From: Isoperla grammatica | Lineage: Eukaryota; Arthropoda; Insecta; Plecoptera; Perlodidae | Direction of reading: 5' to 3' | Assembly (NCBI GenBank): GCA_945910005.1 | Contig: OX246749.1 | Location: 28,125,613-28,189,612, forward strand | Length of the DNA stretch: 64,000 nt | Part shown: in pieces, positions 31,680-44,000 of the stretch | Layout: each line of letters starts with the position of its first letter | Position numbering within the stretch: the first letter of the stretch is position 1 | Notes under the pieces: generated by a model | The model's input: only the letters and a program-made list of their open reading frames with translations | What the model was told of the DNA's origin: nothing | Database searches by the model: none | Made by a program: the position numbers and the translations under genes

Positions 31680-32128
31680 TCATCAAAAAAACTCGAAGAG
31701 TTTGTCTGTAAACTCTGCTCTTTGACCACGACTCTGTCATGCGTCAACCTGCTGCGCTACGAGCTTTTTAGAAGTAAGTGTGATGATATGAAGTCTAATC
31801 AGCTACCACCTTGTAACGATTGCTTACTGCTTCATATCCTGCGGCTGTGAGTTCAACATCAACCAAACACGATCTATTGATACGTTGCTTGGAAGCCAAC
31901 CCTGATGTTCCTGAGCTGTGTGGCTATGGATGGAAAGCCACGGCAGAAGGAGATCTGAGCAACGAGTGGATGATTGGAACTCCAGTACCTTTGACCGTTA
32001 TGGATCTCCTAGCCTGTAACTGTTGCCGTGTTTGCAAGATGCCGACCTATGAGTGTTTGGCCAATCAGCTGAAGTGTACCCACGCGTGTAAGCTGAAGTA
32101 CTGGTCCCAATTTCGGTACCCAGCATGA
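31680..32128 (+). pseudogene. Decayed C-terminal fragment of the multicopy PIN-like/CXC family (right arm)
   Basis: Plus-strand frames give, in order, LEEFVCKLC, LLRYELFRSKCDD and LPPCNDCLLLHILRL (first frame, 31690-31850). After a frame change come NPDVPELCGYGW, DLSNEWMIGTP and LLACNCCRVCKMPTYECLAN with a final LKCTHACKLKYW. The order 'FVC..LY', 'LPPC..LL.H', 'GW', Cys cluster matches the C-terminal half of the family whose N-terminal half is at 61758-63752. That match is from memory of the family, not a search. At least one frameshift. Confidence 0.6.
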
Positions 32129-32926
32129 GAATTCCAGTGAATCAGAAGGAGATTAATCTGACGACTTTAATTTTGAGTGATTTTGACTTCAATTTTGATT
32201 AATTTGACGACTAGACAGTGACTGCTAGGACAGATATCATACCATACTATATCATATCAGTATCACGTATCTGAGCATGGTCATGCTCTTTTCTAAAAAT
32301 GTATTTTGTTGCAGTTGCACACCCATTCAAGAATACCCTGATGTCTGAGGACATTAATTAGAAATTCAGTAACAATCTTAGGTAGTTTATAAGTTATATG
32401 ATAATTACATTCTCTTACGATTAAAACATCATATTGTTATTCGTTATTGAAATTGCAGTTAAAATTCTGCGTCTTTAGAGTACCCACAAGTAATATTGTA
32501 GTTAGTAGACCGAGTTTGACGATACTTACCTATTGACCTTTGACCGACATTTTGAATGAATACCGTGAAAACAATGTGATGACAATAAGTACTAGCCATG
32601 TTAACGTATTTATGAGTAAGTACGTTGATATAATGAATATTGGCCAATAAATCGAAGAAAATTTTAAAAATTACCCATTTTGAGGAAATTGACCTCAATT
32701 TAGGTCAAAAAGGGCTAAATGGGTAATGTAATTTTTTTTAAAGAAACATAATACATTAACCTTACTAAAAATGTATGATTAAACTTGCAAACATTTTTCA
32801 TCATTTAATTAAAAATTATTAAAAAAATTACAAATTTGACCTTTGACCCTAGTTTTGACATAGAAAGCTGGATTTGCCAGAAATATATCATGCTTTTTTG
32901 AAAAGTACTCGTCTCAAGCTTTCATT

Positions 32927-32984
32927 CAAGGTCCACTAGATCGCTTCGCAATTACTCCGCTAGGAGTAAATCCAGTAGACCTTG
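32927..32984. mobile_element. Tiny 58-bp MITE with 9-bp target duplication
   Basis: The ends CAAGGTCCACTAGAT and (inverted) CAAGGTCTACTGGAT bracket a short hairpin core (ACTCCGCTAGGAGT). GCTTTCATT occurs on both sides (32918-32926 and 32985-32993), and the other arm of the large inverted repeat has the empty site with a single copy. The 9-bp duplication suggests a MULE- or Merlin-type transposase in trans. Confidence 0.8.
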
Positions 32985-33249
32985 GCTTTCATTTGATATG
33001 TGTCATCCTTTGACCCAAATTTTATACCGTCATTCTCGTTATGCAAAGGACTAGTAAGAGATAAAAATAAAAGTATAAAAACAACAATTAACAACAATAC
33101 AAGAATGCGCATTGCAGAGTCAAGTGTCAAATTAAGTTCATGATTTGTTGCTGCGGAATTGTTTTACAACATGTAGTTTTCCATAAGAAGAACAAACTCC
33201 ATAGTAACCATAAACAAATCACATACTTAACCCGGAATGTCGACGGTTC

Positions 33250-34135
33250 TGGGGGGTGAGTCTCGACTTCCTCGCGGAAACGAAACTTTCGACAGGCTGA
33301 AATCTATTCTTGACCAATCGGAACCATGTGGCGCGTTTTAAGTATATTCCACAGTCTGCTAGCGGTGAATCAGTGAATCATCTTGGTGGCGGTAGGTATT
33401 GTGTATTGTCATTAAATCATTATTATTTGTTCTGATAAACATGTCAAACGGGCACGACGTTAACAATAAGTAAGCTAATACTTGATAACAACACATTATA
33501 TTAGGTTCCATATATTATATAGACTAGGCTGTAGTACTACGCTACTAATGTAGGCCTATAAATGTAGGCCTAGGCTTATTGTAGCCTAGCAATGGCGTAA
33601 ACTAAAAGAGTTGGGCCTAGACCTAGGCTAGACCTAGACCACGTGATCTTCTGACGTCACTTTCGACTGTGGAAAGTAATTCCATCTGCAATTTGGCTGT
33701 CGGAATTACATCCTACAGAAGAAAGTGACGTCAATTCATCACGTGGTGTAGTTCTAGCCTAGGCCTAGGCCCAACTCTTTTAGTCTAGGCCATTACTAGG
33801 CTACAATAAACCTAGCCCTACATTAATAGGCCTACATTAGTGACGTAGTACTACAGCCTAGTCTATATAATGTATGGAACCTAATATAATGTGTTCTAAT
33901 AAAGTATTAGCTTACTTATTGTTAACGTCGTGCCTGTTTGACATGTTTATCAGAACAAATGATAATGATATAATGACAATACACAATACCTACCGCCACC
34001 TGGATGATTCACTGATTCACCGCTAGCAGACTGTGGAAAATACTTACAACGCCCCACATGGTTCCGATTGGTCAAGAATAGATTCCAGCCTGTCGAAAGT
34101 TTCGGTTCCGCGAGGAAGTCGAGTCTCACCCCCCT
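33250..34135. repeat. Long palindrome, arms about 440 bp
   Basis: From GGGGGGTGAGTCTCGACTTC on the left to its inverted partner ending at 34134, the two halves are reverse complements with few mismatches and a centre near 33690. Both arms carry TAGGCCTA-rich stretches and a GACGTCA near the centre. It ends about 150 bp before the first copy of the lectin first exon. No ORF. A transcript across it would fold into a long hairpin. Confidence 0.88.
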
Positions 34136-34287
34136 GGACTGCTTGGGGACCAGTCGTCAGGAAAATAGGTTACGTCCCAACAACACGTTAACAAATCAAC
34201 AAGTTGAGCCAACATGTTGACAGTCTTAAAGAGTCTTAAATTAACAAAACACAATCTTTCTTTTGTGAATCTGGACTCTGGTGTAGA

Positions 34288-34871
34288 ATGTTGGTGCTCG
34301 TCTCCTCTCTGCTGTTGTGCGCCTGCGCCAATGGTCTGCCGGGGGGAGAGGGGAACAGAGCGGCCCCCGCCCCTCTCGTGTATCACACATACGCAGACGC
34401 TGGCCGCTACCTCTTTGTACCTTGTGCTGCAGAATGTTGGTGCTCGTCTCCTCTCTGCTGTTGTGCGCCTGCGCCAATGGTCTGGCGGGGGGAGAGGGGA
34501 ACAGAGCGGCCCCCTCCCCTCTCGTGTATCACACATACGCAGACGCTGGCCGCTACCTCTTTGTACCTTGTGCTGCAGAATGTTGGTGCTCGTCTCCTCT
34601 CTGCTGTTGTGCGCCTGCGCCAATGGTCTGCCGGGGGGAGAGGGGAACAGAGCGGCCCCCTCCCCTCTCGTGTATCACACATACGCAGACGCTGGCCGCT
34701 ACCTCTTTGTACCTTGTGCTGCAGAATGTTGGTGCTCGTCTCCTCTCTGCTGTTGTGCGCCTGCGCCAATGGTCTGGCGAGGGGAGAGGAGAACAGAGCG
34801 GCCTCCTCCCCTCTCGTGTATCACACATACGCAGACGCTGGCCGCTACCTCTTTGTACCTTGTGCTGCAGA
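34288..34871 (+). repeat. Four extra tandem copies of the lectin first exon (146-bp period)
   Basis: Units start with ATG at 34288, 34434, 34580 and 34726, and the fifth, functional-looking unit starts at 34872. Each unit encodes the same signal peptide (MLVLVSSLLLCACANG) and the start of the mature protein. Each then ends in a TTTGTACCTTGTGCTGCAGA junction instead of the real exon end. Because 146 is not a multiple of three the frame shifts each time; all three forward frames stay open, which explains overlapping ORFs here. Only unit 2 is in frame with unit 5. Units differ by only a few bases. Confidence 0.92.
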
Positions 34872-35036
34872 ATGTTGGTGCTCGTCTCCTCTCTGCTGTT
34901 GTGCGCCTGCGCCAATGGTCTGGCGGGGGGAGAGGGAAACAGAGCGGCCCCCTCCCCACTCGTGTTTCACACATACGCAGACGCTGGCCGCTACCTCTTC
35001 GACCCGACACCGCAGAACTGGACAGACGCATCCAAG
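34872..35036 (+). CDS. Lectin exon 1 (signal peptide and domain 1 start)
   Basis: 55 codons from ATG to TCCAAG before GTACAG. It is the last of five tandem copies and the only one that continues into DPTPQNWTDASK, the natural lead into exon 2. Intron phase 0. Confidence 0.88.
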
Positions 35037-38000
35037 GTACAGTTGCTTATAGTCTAACACGGGGTGGAAACTCAATGTTATAGAGGTTCAATTCGAAGTT
35101 CCACTAAATAGGGAACACGAGTATGATTTTTTTAATCGCTTTTAATTAACTTGTCTCATCAAATAATTTTGAGTATTTGAATTTTTAAAACCGGATCAGT
35201 CTGTTCGTTCTGAAGTAGCAGTCGCATTGCAGGAGGCAAGTTGGAGCAAAGACATATGACGTCGTAGGAGTTGGTAGCTCATGGGAGTAGTTTATAAAAG
35301 CAAGCGGTCTTGTAGCTCATTTTGTTGCGCGGCAAATTAATTCTCAATTACCTTGAGATACCACCATCAACCTCGAGCAACTGAATAGTATATTTCATAG
35401 AATAATAGTATGAAAAAGTCCCTGCAGGCCAAGTATCACACTATTGAACTCACAAGGCGGGAGTAATTGTTATTTACAGTAGGGCCTAGGCCTTGATCTA
35501 AGCCAACTCATTTGTGAATGGTTTGGGACAATCCACTAGGCCTAGACCAAGAGTGTAGAAAACAATATTTATATATATTTCAAATGTATACTTAGCATAA
35601 CACTCACCTGCACTATAAAATATGTAATGCTTATCCACTATTTCTGAGCCATTCTCTCCACAAGCAATCTTGCACATTTCTCCATCCATATTTAGGCCTC
35701 AATTACTCAACTCAATTTTTTATAATTCCAATTACTCAACTCAATTAGCGCTTTCAGTAGAGTTATAGCAGCTACCATTTAGTAATCGAACACTTTTGTG
35801 GAAGCGCCACCTTACTACCAAAGCGCATGCTTCCATAGAACAAACGCTTTTGTAGTACTTTTTTTTTTTTTTTTCATTAGTACAACATTTCGCTTGGTGT
35901 CTCCTAAGCCGAGGCTTATCTACACCAAGGTCCTCATCCCTGCTTTATTCCACTTGTTTTATTAGTCTTGTGGCAGGAGTCTTCATCAATTAGTTACCCT
36001 CCATCCAGAGGTGTTCTTGTCTTCAGCGTTCTTCATACGTTGTCAGTTCTTCTTTGATGAGAAAGATCTCTTTCTTTTCGTCATTAGCGACGAACTTTTC
36101 ATGCTGCTTACGCTTTCGTTTGTTTCGTCTTGCAGCGCTTAGGCCTTTTTGGCATTTGACGTTTGCTTCAATTTCTTTCCTTTCTGTTACTTCTTCTTAT
36201 CCCTTTTTCCTTTATGCTTCGCTTCCTTGCTTCTTCTGCTCATCACCAATGGTCCTCATCTTCATCTTCGCACGTTTCATATTGATCGGTTGGCGTGTCT
36301 TCCCCTTCTTCACTTGCATCTTCCTCCTGATGGTAGACTTCTCCCTGTTGATTATCCTTTGGAAGGTGGATCTTGCTGGTAGTTACTTGTCTCGTTCGTT
36401 GTTTATATGTTGTCGGTGCTCCCTCTTCTTCTTCATTTTCCTCTTCTCCTTGGTTGTCAGTTACTCCTGGTTGGTTCTTCTTCTCTTTGGGTTTCTTGCT
36501 TCTTGTGTCTGGTCCCTGCCGTATCTTATGCGTTGATGGTGCTCCCTCTTCTTCTTTACTTGTAGTTCCTTGGTGGTATTCTTCTCCATCTTGGATCTTC
36601 CGCCTTCCCTGTTGAATATTTGATCTTCTTTGGCCCTCTTCACTGGTGTCATCGTGTATCCGCCTTTTTCCTCCTACGCATCTAGTTTATCCTGCTCTAG
36701 ATCTTCTTTCCTTCTTCTCCATACTTGTGTTGCGAAGTCCTCTAGTTTTTTTGTATAGCTCTTGGTTGTTGAGAAGCAGGCCCGGCTCTCCGTACCTTCT
36801 GGTATCTCGTAGTTTATCTTCATCCAATACTTCCTGGCGAATATCCGAATACTCCTCGCATTCCAGCAGAATGTGCCGGACATCTTCCGGTGCCCCGCAC
36901 CTACAAACATCATACTCTTCCAGTCCAAGTCTTTGTAGATTGACACGTAAAGATCCATGGCCTATAGTTAGGAAGGTCAGCTCTAGTCCCGGGTGGAACC
37001 ATTTCCAGCCCATCCTTTCTTCTAAAACTGGTATGAATAGTCTCGTGATTTTCTCTTTTTCCGACAAATCCCACCTTTCTTGCCAGGCGTCGTAGAAATC
37101 CTCTTTCAGCCGTGCCCGTTCACACCTAATGTATGTTTTCCTTTCGCGACCTTGTAATGCAGTTGTCCGATTTTCGATGTTATTCCACGTAACTTGCAGG
37201 TTCTTTCTGATGAAGTTTCCAAATCCTTTACTTGGGATCTCCAGATCTAAAGGGAGTTTCCCCGCAAGAACGCACAAGGCCTCTGTTGACACAGTGCGGC
37301 ACGCTCTCGTAATCTGAAGTAGCAGGTACCGTTGTAGAGAGTACAGTATTCTTCTTATGCCCACCTGTATGCATTTATGCATCCATACAGATGCTCCGTA
37401 GGCCACAAGTGGCATCGCGACCGAGTCATAAAGTATCCCCATTGTCTCTTGGGTCATGCCCCAATTTCTTCTTGTGAGTCGTTTGGTCATTGCGAAGGTC
37501 TTCATTATCTTTTGTCGCATATGCTGCACATGAGGTAGAAATGTCAGCTTCTCGTCCAGAATGATGCCTAGATAGAGATACGCGTCAACGAAGGCTATGG
37601 TAGTATCCCCTTATTTTATTGTGGGTCTTCTGGTTTTGGAAAATCTCCCCTTAAGCATCATACACTTGGTCTTAGACGCCGAGACCTTCATATTGTGAGT
37701 AGTATCCCATTCGTTTGTTCGTCGTAATGCTTCATTTGCTGTATCTTCCAAAGCTTTCCTTGAATCCCCTTCGACAATAATAGCTTTGTCATCTGCATAG
37801 CACACAGTGGTGACGTCTGGCTGATATCGTGCTGTGTCCTCGTCGAACACCATGTTCCAAGCCGTTGGCCCAATTATGGAGCCTTGGGGACACCCACGTT
37901 GTATTTTTCTCTCCATACTTTTGTCTGTAGTTGTTATTACTGCTGTTCTGTTCTTGAAGTAATCCTGTAATATGTTCCAGAGTCTCCTTGTGCAACCCAT

Positions 38001-41000
38001 CTGCCGCGCACGTCTCATTATACTCGGCCACCAGACCGAATCGAAGGCGCCCGCAATATCGACAAAGATCACCATGACATACTTTCGATTTGATGATTTT
38101 ACTGTTTCCAGTACTTTGTGAATGGCATCTTCCGTTGTACAGCCCTTTTTGAAGCCATATTGTAGCGGAGCCATAATATCGCTCTGGTAGTACTGATCGT
38201 TGAGGCGATTCACCACTACTCTTTCAAAGATTTTCCTGTCATAGACAGTAATGATATAGGTCTGTATGATTCCACCCTATTTGCAGGCTTGTCCGCACTT
38301 TTATAAATTACCTTGATAGCTCCTCTCTTCCAGGTTGTAGGGAATGTGCCCTCCCGCCAGCACGTATTAAACAAGTTCTTGAATACGTCCGGTAAAATTT
38401 TCCATGCACGCGCCAGGACTTCTATTTCAACACAGTCTAGTCCTGGGGTCTTCCCCCTTTTTGCCTTGTTTATGGCATCCGCGATTTCTTCGCTCGTCAA
38501 ATCTTCTATGTCCTCTGGTTCGCCATCATAGGCTTCGTTTGAAGTCCTGATTTGTTTTTGTACTTCCAGCTCCTCCTCAGGGTCGTCACACGGGAACATC
38601 TTATCCATTAGAACAGCAATAGATTCTTCCCAGGAGTCAGTTTCCACGTTTTCCGGTTTCTTCGCTGTGTTAAATACTTCATCTTGGCGCAAACGCCCTC
38701 TAGTGATTTGGTATACAACGCCCCAAGGGTCGTTGTTCTCACAGGTCTTCACTAGTTCCCTCCGTGACTCCTTTTTGCTATTCTTGATGGTGAGGGTGCG
38801 CCTTATGATTATTCTTTTCGCTTGGATAAGCTTGACGATATCTCTCTCTGCAAGCTTTCTTTTCCTAGCTTTTTGGAGGCGCTTCCTTGCCACAAACACT
38901 TGTGATCGTAGTTCGGATAGCTCCTTATTCCACCACGGGACAGTTCTACTATTCCTTACTCTTCTCTTCATAGATCTTTGGCATGCAGTGAGGATATTCG
39001 CTGTAAATTTAGCTTCCTTTTCTTCGGCAGAGTCATCATCCAGCAATTGCCTCTCTTCCGTTATAGTTCGTAGCTCCGACTCGAACTTATTTCAATCAGC
39101 CGTTTTTATATTGAATCTGCTTGTGGTGTGTGGTATCTGTAATTCCCCATGACAGTTCTTGTATTCAAAGTATATCGCTCGGTGATCACTAGTGGATACC
39201 CCATCAAGAACCTTCCAATTAGTAATGTTTTCAGCTCCTCGTCTGTTTGCCAATGTGATATCTATGTTCGACTCCCCATTACTAGTCGAAAATGTGAAGA
39301 GTTCACTAGGTAAGTTGAGCACCTCTAAGCCACTCTTGGCAAGTCCTTGCTCAAATATTTCCCCCTTTTCGTCTGTGGACTTTGAGAACCATGCTTTTGA
39401 AGTACTTTTTTTTTTTTTTTTTTTTTTTCCATTCAATCCACATCCACATCTGACGCCACCTAAGCCGAAGCTCATATGCGTCTATCTTTTCTTGTATTTG
39501 TGTTATCTCTTGCTGTTTTTCTTGAAGTCCGACCTTAGGGTCCTCAAATTGGTAACCCTCCTTTGTCGTTGGTATTGTCTTTGCAATGTATTAGCTTCTT
39601 GTTCTTGATATTATTCTCCTTGTATATTTATTCATCTTCTTCTGCTCTTCGTAGTTTATGTTTACTCCATTTCGGATGATTTTCCTTTGACTAGGCATAA
39701 ATCGTTGCTTCTATGGTTGTTTTTGTTTCAACCTGATGAGAATTCATGTACTTCTTCTGTGCTTTGCTTCCCCTCCAGTGGTCGCAGTGATCGTATTCCT
39801 TCTTCTGAGTGTTCAGCTCCTCTTCTTCTTCCAAGTTATGTCAAGTCTTCTCAACGATTCTTCCTCTTTTTTCTTCTTTTCACTGTCTGGTGGTTCTTGA
39901 GGAGAATACTTCTGCTGATCTTGATTTCCCTTCTGGTGATCTAACTGGTCATCTTCTTTTCTTTTTGAGTTTACTGGTCACTTTCCGGTTTCGTCTTCAA
40001 GTCGTAGCTTTCTGCCCCTCTGCGTAATTTCTTCTTATCGCTGTCTTCTGTTTCTAGGTGTTTCCTGTTTCTTCTTTAATCTTGACGGTCACCTAATCTT
40101 CTTCTTCCCTGACTGCATGCCCTGGAAGATGTTGGTTTCATGTCTTCTGAGCGACGTTCTCTTAGATTCTCTTCTTTGTTCCTCTTCAACTCCTTTTCTT
40201 CTTTTCTTCTTATCGCTGTCTTGTGTTTCCTGTTTCTTGATGTTTTCCTGTTTCTTCTTCAAACTTGACTGTCGCCCCCTCTTCTTCTTCTCTGACTGTA
40301 TGCCCTGGTTTGTTGAGTACACTGGTCCCTTTCCGAATTCCTTTGTGAGTCGTAACGTATTTTCCTTCTGCCCCTCTTCTTCTTTTCTTCTTGTTGCCGT
40401 CTTCTGTTTCTTGATGATTAACTGTTTCTTCTTCAATCTTGACTGTCGCCCCATCTTCTTCTTCCCTGACTGCATGCCCTGGTTTGTGGAGTATACTGGC
40501 CCCTTTCCGAAACCCTCTTCGGGTCGTGGCGAACTTTTCTTCTGTTCCTCTTCTCTGTTCTTCTTATCGCTGCCTTCTGTTTCTTGATGTTTTCCTGTTT
40601 CTTCTTCAATCTTGACTGTCGCCCCGTCGTCTTCTTCCTCCCTGACTACGTGTTCTGGAATATATTGGTTTCATGTCTTCTGTACGTTGTTATCTTAGAT
40701 TGTCTTCTTTGTTCCTCTTCAACTTCTTTCACAATTGTTGCTGTTTATTCTTTGCTGATTTGGTGTTTTGGACAGCGCTTGCTAATCTTCGATTCTTCTA
40801 TTCTTCCTATTTTATGTCACCAATCCTCATCTTCTTCTTCTTCTGAGTACACATCTGATTGATTTCGCTGTTTCCCTCTTCTTTTTGGATTTCTCTCTTG
40901 CATATACCCTCCTACTTCATCTCTCGCATCCAGCCTGTCTTCTTCCAGTTCTTCTTGTCGGCGATTAAACACGTCTATTGCGAACTTCTCAAGTTGTCTG

Positions 41001-44000
41001 TAGTGATTTTTGCAATTGAGCATCCCTCTAAGGTCTTGTAATCTCCTTGCCTCCTTGAGACGTTCTTCATTTAGATGTTCTTTCCTTATGTCCGAATACA
41101 GTTCGCAATCTTGCAGTACATGGCAAATTGTATTGTATTGTATTGTATTGTATTCTTTATTTCTTATAGCTCGGTTGGAGCTAGTAGCACTTTTTGCATT
41201 ACACATTATACATTATACAATACGCGTATACTCGTACATAACACGTTATACTCGTATAGTAGGTTACACACTAGACATATTAAGCAATACATCATATAAT
41301 ATTATTAGTTATACATATAAAAATAAGAAAAATACAATTTAGGTTACCCTATGCCTACAGACTTTCATTACATATTTATCACAACTAAGGCATTATTTAT
41401 ACTCCCAGTGGGAATTCTCTTTTAACAAATTCCACTACATGCCTTCTAAACTTACCACCTGTCATTTGCCCTATACTGCCCATTCTGTTATACAATTTAA
41501 TACCATTGACAAAAATTGATTTTTGCGCATTCGTGAACTGTTGATTTTGCAGGTGTATTGTGTTACAGTTTCTTGTTTCATGTTTATGTATTGACGACTT
41601 TTTGATAATAAATTTCTTAAAATAATTTTCTTCCTTAGTAGTTATGCAATAATTTAAGAACATAATAGTTCTGTATTGAATCCTTTGTTCCACAGACATA
41701 AAATGCAATGTTTGCAGCATCAAATTCCTGCTGGTTCTTATACCACAACATAATATAATTCTCATTGCTTTACATTGAAGTTTCTGTAATCGCTCAAAGT
41801 TTGTTCTACTCATGCTAAACATTATTGTAGCAGCATATTCAAAGTGGGGTGCTATTATTGTTTTGTAAATAAGTAGCTTTGCCCACATTGAAAGTGTACT
41901 ACCACTTCTTTTCAACACTCCAATTTTTTTTGCAATCTTCTTACAAATATAATCTACATGCTCATTAAAAGTTAATGTTTTATCGATAATTACTCCTAAG
42001 TATTTTACACTGTCTTCACACAATGTCACACAATACACTGTCTTTACAATGTCTTCACGGTCTCCACATCTGCAAACATCATATTGTTCAAGTCCAAGTC
42101 TTCTTAGATTCGCTCGAAAAGGGACGTGTCCTGTTAGCAGGAAGGTAAGTTGCAGACCTGGTTGGAACCATTCAATCCATGTAGCTCGTTCAATGGTTGA
42201 TGGTATGAAACTTTGCGTTACTCTACCTTTCTCCGTTTGATCCCACAAGTCCTGCCATTGCTCTTCACATGTATCAGATATTCTTCTATTCTCGCATCTT
42301 ATGAATATTCTTCGTTCTCTGTTTAGCAGTCTCGTTGTATTACTTGTAATGTTACCACAGGTTTTCGCAATATTTTTCTTTACGAAGTATCTGAAACCTG
42401 ATCTTGTAATTTCTAGATCTAGCGGTAGTTTTTCTGCGAGCACCTGTAACGCTGGAGTAGAGACAGTCCTGCAAGCTCTAGTGAGTTGTAGGAGTAATGA
42501 CCTCTGTATTGACGAGATTATTTGCTGATTTCTTCTCTTGTTTAAAGATGTCATCCAGACAGTGGCGCCGTATGTTATTATGGGCACCGCTACCCTGTCG
42601 TACAGTATTCCCATAGTTCTATGGTTTAACCCCCAGTTCTTTCTTGCAAGACGTTTTGTCATGGCAAATGTATTCAAGATCTTACTTCGTAGGTATTGCA
42701 GATGTGGTAAGAACGTTAGCTTATCATCCATCATGAGTCCTAAGTATTTGTATTTATTAACAAAACCTCGTGATGTTCCGCCGATCTTGATTTGAGGATT
42801 TCTATGTTTCGAGAAATGGCCCTTCATCACCATACATTTAGTTTTACTTGTAGATATCGACATTTTGTGAAGTTCATTCCATTTCATGGACTTCTTTAGT
42901 ACCGAATTTGCTTTTTCCTCTAGTTGCCGTCTCGAGTTGCCTTTGATTATTATTACCTTGTCATCCGCGTAGCAAATGGTGACTACGTCCTCGTCGATGG
43001 TTTCCTCTTGCATGGATTCGTCAAAGACGATATTCCACGCAAGAGGGCCCAGAATTGATCCTTGTGGGCATCCTCTTTGCAAAGATCTGGTGACTGCATT
43101 ATTTCCTGATAGTATTTTGGCATCTCTCTCTGAGAAGAAGTTGTTAACAGTACTATACCTTTCCGGAGAGCATCCCATTATCCGTAGTCGTCTCATAATA
43201 CTGGGCCACCATACGTGGTCGAATGCTCCAGCAATGTCGATAAAGATACAAAGAACATATTTTGTGCTCGCTTGATGAATGGTACTACAATGGTACTACA
43301 GGTTTATCGCATCTTCCGTTGACTTGTTTTGTCTAAAACCAAATTGGTTTTCAGCCTGTAAAGGGCTTGCGTCATAAGTTTTCTGTATCCTTGCCGCAAT
43401 TACCCTCTCAAACCATTTCCCGATCATGGGGAGCAGGGTTATAGGCCTGTACGATTCAACCTTGTTTGCGGGTTTCTCGTCGCTCTTTTTAAGTATTTTA
43501 ATTACCCCTTGCTTCCATGACCTAGGGAATACTCCCTGTCTCAGACAATCGTTAAATAGGTCCAAGAACGCTTAAGGTACAGCCTTTCAGGCATGCCTGA
43601 TAGTTTCCACCTCAATGCCTTCTTCACCGGGGGCCTTTCCAGTTTTGGCTTTCCGCAGTGTAAGATCCATCTCTTGCTGCGTGATTCCTTCCTCCCGTCC
43701 TGTTCCGGTACAGGCATCGTTATCCATTCTGATCTTGGTTTGTTCTGGAGTTTCCTCTTCTATGTTATCTTGCGGGATCATCTTTTCTAATAGTGCCTCC
43801 ATGGATTGCTTCCATGTCTGAGTTTCTGAACCATCAGCTTTCTCCATGGTGTTGTACACCTTATCTTGGCGGAGCTTTCCTCGTGTAATCTTATAGATTA
43901 GTCCCCACGGGTCCTCGTTTCCAGTTTGATGGACTAGTTCTTTCCAAGAGTCACTCTTGATTATTCTTATCGCTTTGATGTATTCTTTCCGTTTTTGCTT

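Larger units (their letters stand above)
30085..33045. repeat. Large inverted repeat, arms about 1.2-1.3 kb
   Basis: The left arm (about 30085-31305) and right arm (about 31737-33045) are inverted copies around a spacer of about 430 bp. Shared segments include the TTTGACCCAAATTTTATACC end, the GCTGGATTTGCCAG region and a long protein-coding-like block. The arms differ at several per cent of positions, and the right arm has an extra 58-bp insertion (32927-32984). The spacer (31306-31736) has no matching partner. This could be a foldback element or two head-to-head insertions of one unit. Confidence 0.85.

Noticed and set aside
34126..35083. Minus-strand and alternate-frame ORFs of 76-289 codons over the exon 1 array
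   Set aside because: They arise because the 146-bp unit has no stops in several frames; only the signal-peptide frame joins the lectin.
36054..36640. Plus-strand membrane-protein-like ORFs rich in Phe/Leu/Ser near 36.1-36.6 kb and 39.7-40.8 kb
   Set aside because: They are reverse readings of the AAG/GAA-rich 3' UTRs of the two R1-clade elements.
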